This document shows, piece after piece, positions 1-7,383 of a DNA stretch of 42,229 nucleotides. The stretch covers positions 1-42,229 of the forward strand of contig JALERH010000188.1 in NCBI GenBank assembly GCA_022764275.1, written 5' to 3'. The notes beneath the pieces are model-generated. The model searched no databases, was not told the origin of the DNA, and saw only the letters and a program-made list of their open reading frames with translations. The stretch comes from Blautia sp. (GTDB lineage Bacteria > Bacillota > Clostridia > Lachnospirales > Lachnospiraceae). Every line of letters begins with the position of its first letter. Position 1 is the stretch's first letter. Made by a program: the position numbers and the translations under genes.

Positions 1-1059
1 CAATTCTTTATTTTTCTGATTCATGGTGCCGAAATCTTTCAGTGGGCAATAGACTTCCTTACAGGTTTTCATGATCTTCAGAGCCTGGTCAAAGGCCTTC
101 TCTGAAATACACTCAAACGGTTTCTCTGTAACCACCTGGCTTGCCAGCACTTTTGCCACCTGATAATCCGCGTCATTGGGATACAACACGCCTGCCGCAA
201 ACGGGATTCCCTGCCTCTGCAGCCTGCGGTAAAGAGGGATCCCGCTTCCGTTTCCGCCGATGACAAACACCTGCGGCGTGCCCTCTGGCGGTTCCATTTC
301 AATACATCCGAACTCGGAATTATAGCTTCCCTTGGTGATTCCGTAAAGCTCTTTGATATAATCGGAAGTAAAAATCTCCTCCGGAGTCCCGTACTTTTCA
401 ATATATTCTCCATGTACACAGATGACTTTATCCGATACCTTCTGAGCCAGATCAAGCTCGTGCAGGGACATGATGACCGCCACCTGCTTTTCCAGTACCA
501 TCTTTTTCAAAATCGTGAGAAGCTCAAGCTTATGACGGATGTCCAGGAAAGAGGTGGGCTCATCCAGGACGATGATTTCCGGCTCCTGGCAGATTGCACG
601 GGCAAGGAGAATCCGCTGTCTCTGCCCGTCACTGATCGCGGTAAAATCCCGGTTTCGCAGTTCCCAGGCATGAACAGTTTCCATCGCCTCTTTCACCTTT
701 TCTTTGTCATTTTCAGACAGGATGCCCAGTGTGCCGGTATAAGGATAACGCCCCGTAGCCACCACATCCTCACAGGTCATAAGCTCCGGGCTCATCCGCT
801 CCGTAAGGACCACTGAGAGCTTTTTCGACACCTCTTTATTCGACATCTTGCTCATCATTTCCTGCTCCAGAAAAACCGTTCCGCTGATGGTCTGAAGCTG
901 GCGGGTGATGCTTTTTAGGATCGTGGATTTCCCTGCTCCATTGGGGCCGATGAGAGTGAGAATCTCCCCTTTATTTAACTGTATGTTGATTTCTCTGATC
1001 AACGGTTTTCCGTCATATCCTACGGTAAGCTGATCGGTATAAAAGAAATATGACTTCAT
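1..1059 (-). CDS. Iron/corrinoid ABC transporter ATP-binding protein (BtuD/FecE-like), 3' end outside window
   Basis: This is the energising ATPase of the ABC importer encoded just upstream. The start ATG at 1057-1059 lies three bases after the permease stop, so the two are almost certainly co-translated. Visible motifs are Walker A (GPNGAGKST, about residues 38-46), a slightly unusual signature (SDGQRQR instead of SGGQ) and Walker B followed by the D-loop (VLDEPTSFLD). After the normal end of an ATPase domain (about residue 250) the frame stays open for at least another 100 residues, with a second glycine-rich stretch (VIGGNGSG). The protein therefore carries a C-terminal extension and runs off the left edge. 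FecE/BtuD family membership is clear. Corrinoid or cobalt substrate is inferred from the cobalamin riboswitch at the head of the operon. Confidence 0.88.
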   Translation of the reverse strand, partial: MKSYFFYTDQLTVGYDGKPLIREINIQLNKGEILTLIGPNGAGKSTILKSITRQLQTISGTVFLEQEMMSKMSNKEVSKKLSVVLTERMSPELMTCEDVVATGRYPYTGTLGILSENDKEKVKEAMETVHAWELRNRDFTAISDGQRQRILLARAICQEPEIIVLDEPTSFLDIRHKLELLTILKKMVLEKQVAVIMSLHELDLAQKVSDKVICVHGEYIEKYGTPEEIFTSDYIKELYGITKGSYNSEFGCIEMEPPEGTPQVFVIGGNGSGIPLYRRLQRQGIPFAAGVLYPNDADYQVAKVLASQVVTEKPFECISEKAFDQALKIMKTCKEVYCPLKDFGTMNQKNKEL

Positions 1060-1062
1060 TTT

Positions 1063-2082
1063 TTACATCCTCTGCTTCCTTCGAATCATGATATAAATCA
1101 CAACAGGTGCTCCAAACACTGCCGTAACGGAGCTGATACTGAGCTCAGTCGGTGAAAAAACAGTCCGCGCGATCAGGTCACAGAACAGGCAGAACACCGC
1201 GCCTCCAAGGAAGCATGCCGGAATCACCAGAATCGGTCTTGCCGTTTTTAACATGCTCTTGACGATGTGGGGAACTGCGATTCCCACAAAGGAAATCGGT
1301 CCTGCAAAGGCTGTCACACAGGCGGACAGCACACTGGATAAAAGGATCAGTGCGACCCGGAAAACTTTGATATTGACACCCATATTCTGGGCATAAACCT
1401 CTCCCAGCTGGTAGGCACTGATAGGTTTTGACATAAAAAACGTAATGACCATGGCGGTCAAAACCACCACAGCCATAACCGCCACATTGTCCCAGGACAT
1501 ACCGGAAAAGCTGCCCAGAGACCAGTTATGCAGGTTTACGATATTGGAGTCATCCGCAAAGGTAACCACGAAATCTGTGATGGCAGAACAGATATATCCG
1601 ATCATCACACCGCTGATAACCAGCATGGACATGTTGTGGACTTTTTTTGCCACCAGAAGGACAAATCCCATGGAAATCATGGAGCCCATAAAGGCGGCAA
1701 TGATCATGGCACCGGACCCCATTACCACTGATCTGCTGAGAAAATAAATCATCAGAAGCGCCACCACAAGCTTTGCGCCGGAAGAAATTCCCAGTACAAA
1801 GGGTCCTGCAATGGGGTTGTTGAAAAAGGTCTGGAGAAGGAAGCCGGATACGGAAAGGGCACCCCCCAGAATGATGACTGACAGGATTCTGGGCAGACGG
1901 ATTTCCCATATGATATTGCGAGCGGTTTCATCGCCCTCATGCCGGAAAATGATATTCACAATTTCACTGACAGAGAGATGGATGCTGCCGGAATTTACAT
2001 TCCATATGAATAAGAAAACCAGCAATGATGCCAACACCAGAAAGGCAAACCAATATCTCGCCGTACGTTTTTTTTCCTCCAT
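1063..2082 (-). CDS. FecCD/BtuC-family ABC transporter permease
   Basis: This 339-residue polytopic membrane protein is the permease of a BtuC/FecCD-type importer. It has about ten hydrophobic segments and the family's conserved early block (IRLPRILSVIILGGALSVSG, then a NNPIAGP-like stretch near residue 90). A C-terminal GPISFVGIAVPHIV motif, typical of the ATPase-coupling region, is also visible. Length is normal for the family. The start follows a GAGAGGAAAA ribosome site. It sits between the binding-protein gene and the ATPase gene, with a three-base gap to the latter. FecCD proteins move siderophores, haem or corrinoids and sequence alone does not say which. The upstream cobalamin riboswitch favours corrinoid or cobalt-tetrapyrrole uptake. 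Confidence 0.9.
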   Translation of the reverse strand: MEEKKRTARYWFAFLVLASLLVFLFIWNVNSGSIHLSVSEIVNIIFRHEGDETARNIIWEIRLPRILSVIILGGALSVSGFLLQTFFNNPIAGPFVLGISSGAKLVVALLMIYFLSRSVVMGSGAMIIAAFMGSMISMGFVLLVAKKVHNMSMLVISGVMIGYICSAITDFVVTFADDSNIVNLHNWSLGSFSGMSWDNVAVMAVVVLTAMVITFFMSKPISAYQLGEVYAQNMGVNIKVFRVALILLSSVLSACVTAFAGPISFVGIAVPHIVKSMLKTARPILVIPACFLGGAVFCLFCDLIARTVFSPTELSISSVTAVFGAPVVIYIMIRRKQRM

Positions 2083-2164
2083 TTTCCTCTCTCCTCTTAC
2101 GTTTTCTCAGGTAATCTCCGTCACAGTTTTCTCCTGTCATACCTCACCTGCTGGATTGCTGTTT

Positions 2165-3310
2165 TCATTTCAGCCGGTGCATGTAGGTCAGTTCTTCCAG
2201 GGCTTCATCGTCTGTGGTGAGCATGGTATGAATGTCCTCGATCATGGTTCCAAGCCCTGTGGTTTCCTGGAAAAGATTCTTGCCCGTACACCACACATTT
2301 CCCTCTTTGACGGCTTTGAAATCCCCCAGGAGCTTACTCTTTGACAGCAGTTCATCGATGGTGGAAAGCTCTCCGTCTATGGTGCTGTTGTATATGATAT
2401 AGTCTGCGTCCTTTGCTTTCGCATAGAACTCTTCCATCTGCATATTCATGGTGGACAGGGCGTTGTCATTGTCCCCCGTATCTTCCGGCAGATATCTGCC
2501 TCCCGCAAGTTCGATCATCCGGGAAACATAATCATTGTTCTTTCTTATATTCACGGCACCGGTGGAATTGATGTAGAAAAAAGCCACCGTTTTGCCCGTA
2601 TTTTCCTCCGTCAGCACCTTATCCAGCTTGTCTGACTGCTCCTTGAAAACAGCTTCTGCCATGTCTTCTTTTCCCAGAAGAACTGCATAAAGCTTCATCC
2701 ATTCTGTTCTTCCAAGCGGATGGCTTTCATAGCTGGAACGCTCCACAATGACCGGGATGCCAAACTGCTCCAGCTTTTCCTGCACCTCAGGGTTGTGATG
2801 GATCATCGTAGATTCAATGGCCAGATCACACCCTTCACTTAAGATCAGTTCATAATCCGGAGCATTGTATTTTCCCGCATAGATCATTTCATTTGCTTCC
2901 ATGGCATCCCTTGCTTCCTGGATATACCACCCGTCCTCCTTGGTTCCGGAAAGGCGGATATTGGAAATGCCGTCAATGGCCCGGAAAAGATCCATGGCTG
3001 AGGTCGCAACCATATATATATTTTGAATCGGCTGTTTTAACACCGTTATATTCGAATCCAGATTTTCCGGAGCTTCTTTTCCCTCGGGGACAACCAGATA
3101 CTGCCCCTCCTGGTCAATGGTGATGAGCACGTAGCCATCTTTATAATAGTCGACGCAAAACTCCTCTGCATAGGAAAGCTCCATACTGTGGTCGAAGGTC
3201 AGACCGGGTATGGACACAGGATTTTCATTTTCTTCTGCTGCCTGCGCCGTAAAACCACAGGTCAGCAGAAGCATCATTGTCACAAAAAAACAGGAAAGAT
3301 ATTTTCTCAT
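2165..3310 (-). CDS. BtuF/FecB-like ABC transporter substrate-binding protein
   Basis: This 381-residue exported protein delivers the ligand to the downstream permease. It begins with a hydrophobic signal peptide (residues 1-24) ending in FTAQA-AEE, which resembles a type I cleavage site. A Cys occurs at about residue 18 (LLLTCG) but the context is a poor lipobox, which is odd for a Gram-positive binding protein because these are usually lipidated. The body has the two-lobe layout of the TroA/BtuF fold, with the segment IPVIVERSSYESHPLGR near the middle, as seen in clostridial iron/corrinoid binding proteins. Its start is one base downstream of the preceding lipoprotein stop. The ligand is inferred from operon context only. 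Confidence 0.85.
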   Translation of the reverse strand: MRKYLSCFFVTMMLLLTCGFTAQAAEENENPVSIPGLTFDHSMELSYAEEFCVDYYKDGYVLITIDQEGQYLVVPEGKEAPENLDSNITVLKQPIQNIYMVATSAMDLFRAIDGISNIRLSGTKEDGWYIQEARDAMEANEMIYAGKYNAPDYELILSEGCDLAIESTMIHHNPEVQEKLEQFGIPVIVERSSYESHPLGRTEWMKLYAVLLGKEDMAEAVFKEQSDKLDKVLTEENTGKTVAFFYINSTGAVNIRKNNDYVSRMIELAGGRYLPEDTGDNDNALSTMNMQMEEFYAKAKDADYIIYNSTIDGELSTIDELLSKSKLLGDFKAVKEGNVWCTGKNLFQETTGLGTMIEDIHTMLTTDDEALEELTYMHRLK

Positions 3311-3311
3311 A

Positions 3312-4193
3312 TTATTCTGCCTTTTTTACAGATGCAGAATCGAAATTCAGGGTATACTCGATTTCATGAGGCGTACTCATGGCTACTGTATCAGCAGTAA
3401 CAGGCATTTCTGCATCGAAAACTGTCACAGGAATCTCAAAAACAGAGTTTCCATCCGTATTAACCGGTTCATATTTCTCTTCATCCACGATCATATAATC
3501 GTAATTCGGGCTGCTCCAGATGATGGCTGCAATGGCTTTTTCACCTTCGATCTTAATCTCTGCCGGAGACTCAATGGTGGATTTCCCGGTGCCGCCCGTC
3601 AGGGTGACATCAGCTGTATAAGTACCGTCCTCAAGGCCAAGATCAGCCACTTTTTTTCCTTCTGCCTCCATCTTCTGAGGATCTGATACACTGACCTTAT
3701 GATCGTACCATTTTCCTTTTTTTCCAATAAGGGCAACATCAAATTCCTCGTCCAGAACCGGAACCGGGATATCAAATCCGTAAACCTCTTCTGACATTCC
3801 ATCACTGTAGGTTACGGTATCTGTGGTTGGCTCCAGAAGCTCGGCGCCCTCTTTTTGGGCATCCTCTGCAGTTCCCGCAAAAAGATTCAGAATTCCTTTG
3901 GAAGCCAGGCTGACATGGATCGTCATTTTGCCGTCTTTGACCGTCAATACTCCACGGCCTTCCTTTGCTTCATTCACATGAAACATACTGCTGTCCGTAT
4001 CAAATTCCGCGCTGTATACGCCATCCTCCAGGACACCGTCCTTTGAAGCTTCCGCTTCTTTGTCTTCGGCAGCCTCTGCAGTCTCTGTTACAACAGATGC
4101 CGCGTCTGCATCCTCTGCCAAAACAGGACAGCCTGCAAGTATCACAGCCTGTGCGCCAATTGCGGATAACATGAGCGCAAATGAACGTTTCAT
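3312..4193 (-). CDS. Lipoprotein with two similar beta-rich domains; unknown ligand
   Basis: This is a 293-residue predicted lipoprotein. A signal peptide ends in a lipobox-like LAGC (Cys22), followed by an acidic Ala/Glu-rich linker to about residue 50. Two domains follow. Domain 1 (about 52-170) starts DGVLEDGVYSAEF and domain 2 (about 185-290) starts LGLEDGTYTADV. They share the same entry motif and a K-D/E-G-K stretch, so they look like a duplication. Domain 2 carries WSSPNYDYM and a downstream ADTVAMSTPHEIEY motif. I recall this type from clostridial iron/corrinoid transport operons but cannot name a characterised member. It lies between the exported chelatase and the binding protein, has an AAAGGAG ribosome site, and probably binds or hands over a tetrapyrrole or metal at the cell surface. 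That role is inference. Confidence 0.75.
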   Translation of the reverse strand: MKRSFALMLSAIGAQAVILAGCPVLAEDADAASVVTETAEAAEDKEAEASKDGVLEDGVYSAEFDTDSSMFHVNEAKEGRGVLTVKDGKMTIHVSLASKGILNLFAGTAEDAQKEGAELLEPTTDTVTYSDGMSEEVYGFDIPVPVLDEEFDVALIGKKGKWYDHKVSVSDPQKMEAEGKKVADLGLEDGTYTADVTLTGGTGKSTIESPAEIKIEGEKAIAAIIWSSPNYDYMIVDEEKYEPVNTDGNSVFEIPVTVFDAEMPVTADTVAMSTPHEIEYTLNFDSASVKKAE

Positions 4194-4218
4194 AATATTT
4201 TTTCTCCTTTCACAACAT

Positions 4219-4251
4219 CTGCCCGGAAAGAGACTTTCACTCTCCGGGCAG
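4219..4251 (-). other. Intergenic hairpin between the chelatase and lipoprotein genes
   Basis: Nine-base perfect arms (CTGCCCGGA / TCCGGGCAG) enclose a 15-base loop that can pair further (GAG/CTC). On the transcribed strand no U-run follows, so it is not a standard terminator. It could be an mRNA-processing or stabilising hairpin that sets different levels of the chelatase and the transporter. Confidence 0.6.
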
Positions 4252-4280
4252 ATACATTTTTTACTTTTCTGGGTGTTTCC

Positions 4281-5507
4281 TTATTCTCCTAAAGAATCGA
4301 TAGCTGCCTTTGTGTGCTCTACGTAAAGCTGTTTTACTGCATCGATTCTGCCAAGTCCGGCAATCTGCGTATCCACGCTGTCAAAGTTTCCGGATGCAGT
4401 AAACTGGCTCTTCCAGGAATCCTCTTCATCACCTGCCATATCATTGTTTGCATGATCTCCGGCAACTACCATGAGAGGACGAAGAATGACTTTTTTAAAG
4501 CCTGCTTCTTTTACCTTATCAATAACAGCTTCACAGGCGGTGTCTTCCGGCTCACCTTCTACAGTCCCGATGAATGCGTTTGTGAAACCAAGCTCATCCA
4601 TCTGTGTCTGCATCTGACTGTAGGTTACCTTTGCCGTATGAGAAGTTCCATGTCCCATAAATACAAATGCCACGCCGTCTTCTGCTGCTGCAGCCATGCT
4701 GTCATATCCCGCTTCTTTTACTGCCTCGTCTGTAACGGCCTGCGCAACAGCTGCCTTATCTTCATTGATGACGGTCGCATCGTCGCCTACTTCCCCAAGC
4801 ATTGGCTCTGCAATGGCAACGGATTCAAATTTATCGCTGTACTCCTCAAGAGCTTCCACCATCTCGTCATACTCAGCGCCATGCATCAGATGGGTCGGCT
4901 GGACAACCAGGTTTTTTACGCCGTTTTCCACTGCACGATCCAGCGCCTGCTGCATATTGTCAATCTTTTCCCCGTCTCTTGCCTGTACATGGTTGATGAT
5001 GATCTGAGCGGTAAATGCTCTTCTCACAGACCAGTCCGGATAAGCTTCCTGCAGCGCATCCTCAATTCCTTTGATATCCTCTACACGGCTGTCGTTAAAG
5101 GAAGTACCAAAGCTTACCACCAGCAGCTCATTTTCTCCGATCTCATCTGCGTTGCGCGGATCATCCAGCGAAGCGTCTCCTGTATCTGCTCCGAAATAAT
5201 CCGGGCTTGCTTCCTCACCTTCTACCAGTTCCTTCTGTGTATCTGTCAGAGCATCCCATGCCTCTTTTGCTGCTGCACAGTCCTCATCGGTGGTATCGGT
5301 TCTTTCCTGCACGTAGATTTTGTCGATCAGAGCCGCTGCATTGTCTGCTGCAGCCTGGTCAGGATCAGCATCCTGGGCTTCTTCAGTTGCCTCTGCCTCT
5401 TCTGCTGTCTCAGCGTCTTCTGCCAGAGCGATGACTCCCGTTGATGCTGTCATTCCACAGGTCATGGAAACGGATAACAGTAAAGCTAACAATGTTTTTC
5501 TTTTCAT
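4281..5507 (-). CDS. cbiK: Exported CbiK-type sirohydrochlorin cobaltochelatase
   Basis: CbiK inserts Co2+ (or Fe2+) into sirohydrochlorin in anaerobic cobalamin synthesis. This 408-residue copy has an N-terminal signal peptide (residues 1-30, cleavage near ALA-EDA), an acidic Ala/Glu linker, and a short helical segment (about 52-95, with DALTDTQKELV) like those on Firmicute surface proteins. The chelatase domain starts near residue 127 (VVSFGTSFNDSR). The likely metal-binding histidines are in FMGHGTSH (His286) and VVAGDHANNDM (His352). Ordinary CbiK is cytoplasmic and about 260 residues long, so export and the extra N-terminal region are the unusual features. Periplasmic CbiK is known in Desulfovibrio. 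It is the first gene behind the cobalamin riboswitch and has a GAGAGGAT ribosome site. Confidence 0.9.
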   Translation of the reverse strand: MKRKTLLALLLSVSMTCGMTASTGVIALAEDAETAEEAEATEEAQDADPDQAAADNAAALIDKIYVQERTDTTDEDCAAAKEAWDALTDTQKELVEGEEASPDYFGADTGDASLDDPRNADEIGENELLVVSFGTSFNDSRVEDIKGIEDALQEAYPDWSVRRAFTAQIIINHVQARDGEKIDNMQQALDRAVENGVKNLVVQPTHLMHGAEYDEMVEALEEYSDKFESVAIAEPMLGEVGDDATVINEDKAAVAQAVTDEAVKEAGYDSMAAAAEDGVAFVFMGHGTSHTAKVTYSQMQTQMDELGFTNAFIGTVEGEPEDTACEAVIDKVKEAGFKKVILRPLMVVAGDHANNDMAGDEEDSWKSQFTASGNFDSVDTQIAGLGRIDAVKQLYVEHTKAAIDSLGE

Positions 5508-5550
5508 TTTTTTATCCTCTCTTTTTTATATATTTCCGGACAGATGTATG

Positions 5551-5580
5551 CAAAATAAGCGGCTGCATCTCTGCAGCCGC
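5551..5580 (-). terminator. Rho-independent terminator in the riboswitch expression platform
   Basis: A perfect nine-base stem (GCGGCTGCA / TGCAGCCGC) with a GAGA loop is followed on the minus strand by TTATTTT. It lies between the cobalamin aptamer and the cbiK start. This is where a ligand-controlled terminator would sit, so B12 binding probably ends transcription here. Confidence 0.82.
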
Positions 5581-5644
5581 CGTCTTTCCCATAAATACAC
5601 GGTCCCTGTGTAATACACGAAAATATATAAATAAGAGCTATGTA

Positions 5645-5840
5645 TGGTTATGAGAATATAGGTCATGTAAACCGCAGACCTGAAATTCCACGCCAAGGCA
5701 GTTCTCCTGACTTAGTTCATCGCCGCTCTCCCTTCCCGGTTTCCCAGTGGTTTCGAAAGCAACTCCCATACACAGTGACGGTATCGTTCCGGATTCTCAC
5801 CGGATTCTCTTTTGCACATCAATTATGATGTAACCTTTGC
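5645..5840 (-). promoter_or_regulatory. Cobalamin riboswitch
   Basis: Read on the minus strand, the leader contains the B12-box-like AAGTCAGGAGAACTGCC at 5713-5697, preceded by the conserved GAGAATCCGG and CACTGGGAAACCGGGAAGG blocks of the class. The order, spacing and length of about 200 nt fit the adenosylcobalamin aptamer family. A TTGACA -35 element at 5906-5901 lies just upstream. The boundaries are approximate. It should shut off the chelatase-lipoprotein-transporter operon when cobalamin is plentiful. Confidence 0.92.
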
Positions 5841-5950
5841 GTTATAACGATTGCACATATTCAGTTCGGATAATCTATTTTTACCACAAAATACCTTTTC
5901 TGTCAAGATTAAATACACCGTTTTCTTGGGCGGTCACGGTACCTTTTCTA

Positions 5951-5979
5951 TTGACACGAACCGCGGACACAGATATTAT
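5951..5979 (+). promoter_or_regulatory. Sigma-A promoter of the sstT-like gene
   Basis: A perfect TTGACA is followed 17 bases later by TATTAT. The leader to the start codon at 6048 is about 60 nt and contains a good AAAGGAG site at 6035-6041. Confidence 0.75.
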
Positions 5980-6047
5980 AGTAACATGTGTCTGCCTGAT
6001 TTTTTTTGCAGACAGCAAGCATAAATCAAATGATAAAGGAGAAAGTT

Positions 6048-7298
6048 ATGAAGCTACTAAGAAAAATCGTTGACAAGTACAACGATACGAGCCTGATACT
6101 ACGCATCCTGGCAGGGCTGATTCTGGGAATTGTTATCGCTCTATTTGCACCAAATGCTACTGTAATCGGAGAATTCGGCAATCTGTTTGTTGGTGCATTA
6201 AAAGCCATTGCACCTGTGCTTGTCTTCGTAATTGTTGCCAGTGCATTGGCACAGGGAAGTTCCAAACTGGATCGCCGCTTCGGTACGGTCATCTGGCTCT
6301 ATATGCTCACCACTTTTCTGGCAGCGGCAATTTCGGTTATTACAAGCCGCATTTTTCCACAGACGCTTGTACTGGCAGAAGCTGCTGAAGCAGAAGTGAT
6401 CCCCCAGGGTCTCGGTGAAGTCATGCATACACTTCTGTCAAATATCGTTGCCAATCCATTTTCTTCCCTGATTCAAGGAAACTATATCGGTATCCTGATG
6501 TGGGCCTGTCTGTTTGGAATTGCAATAAAAAAGATTGGAACTGACAGCACAAAAGTCTTTATGTCCAATACAGCAGATGCCATTTCACAGATTGTACGCT
6601 GGATCATCAACCTGGCTCCATTTGGTATTATGGGACTTGTGTACACAAATGTAACAAGCAACGGCCTAGCTATTTTTACACAGTATGGCCGTCTTCTGAC
6701 GCTTCTGGTCGGAACGATGCTGATCATGGCACTTGTTGTTTCACCTGCCATTATTTTTCTGTATCTGCGCTGTAATCCATACCCGCTGGTATTCCGCTGT
6801 CTCAAAGAATCCGGGTTAACAGCATTCTTTACACGAAGCTCTGCAGCAAATATTCCGGTCAATATGGCTTTGTGTGAAAAACTTGGCCTTGACAAAGATA
6901 TGTACTCCGTTTCTATTCCGCTGGGTGCAACCATCAATATGGACGGTGCTGCGATCACAATCACAATTATGACCCTGGCCGCAGCCAATACCCTTGGAAT
7001 CCAGGTTTCACTCCCGGCAGCGATTCTTCTCTCAGTGTTGTCTGCATTGGGAGCCTGTGGTGCTTCTGGAGTGGCCGGCGGATCACTGCTTCTGATTCCT
7101 ATGGCCTGCTCACTGTTCGGCATTTCCAACGATGTAGCCATGCAGGTCGTAGGTGTAGGATTTATCATTGGTGTAGTTCAGGATTCCGTGGAAACTGCCC
7201 TGAACTCAGCAGGTGATGTGGCATTTGCTGCCACAGCAGAATATTATGAGTGGCGCAAGAAAGGACGTCAGCTTCCTGATTTTCTGAGAAAGCATTAA
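6048..7298 (+). CDS. sstT: Serine/threonine:sodium symporter SstT-like (DAACS family)
   Basis: This is a 416-residue membrane transporter of the dicarboxylate/amino acid:cation symporter family, expected to import L-serine and L-threonine with Na+. Supporting motifs are an early GLILGIVIALFAP membrane segment, the family loop FFTRSSAANIPVNM, and the substrate/Na+ site region GATINMDGAAITIT with the following GACGASGVAGGS. Length matches SstT (about 410). I place the start at the ATG at 6048 because AAAGGAG precedes it; an upstream in-frame TTG at 6006 lacks such a site. It is a single-gene transcript ending in the terminator at 7322-7370. Other substrates within the family cannot be excluded. 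Confidence 0.88.
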   Translation: MKLLRKIVDKYNDTSLILRILAGLILGIVIALFAPNATVIGEFGNLFVGALKAIAPVLVFVIVASALAQGSSKLDRRFGTVIWLYMLTTFLAAAISVITSRIFPQTLVLAEAAEAEVIPQGLGEVMHTLLSNIVANPFSSLIQGNYIGILMWACLFGIAIKKIGTDSTKVFMSNTADAISQIVRWIINLAPFGIMGLVYTNVTSNGLAIFTQYGRLLTLLVGTMLIMALVVSPAIIFLYLRCNPYPLVFRCLKESGLTAFFTRSSAANIPVNMALCEKLGLDKDMYSVSIPLGATINMDGAAITITIMTLAAANTLGIQVSLPAAILLSVLSALGACGASGVAGGSLLLIPMACSLFGISNDVAMQVVGVGFIIGVVQDSVETALNSAGDVAFAATAEYYEWRKKGRQLPDFLRKH

Positions 7299-7321
7299 AT
7301 ACATACCACATATTTTCAGTA

Positions 7322-7370
7322 AAAAATAGCTAAAATCAGGTCTATCCCGATTTTAGCTATTTCTATTTTT
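7322..7370. terminator. Bidirectional terminator between convergent sstT and the sodium:solute symporter
   Basis: A 14-base perfect inverted repeat (AAATAGCTAAAATC / GATTTTAGCTATTT) is flanked by A-rich sequence on the left and T-rich sequence on the right. It can stop transcription from both convergent genes. Confidence 0.85.
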
Positions 7371-7383
7371 CAGATCTTTTACA

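Noticed and set aside
4314-5444. 376-residue plus-strand frame opposite cbiK
   Set aside because: It is an antisense shadow of a clearly recognisable gene, with Cys/Phe-rich composition and no domain.
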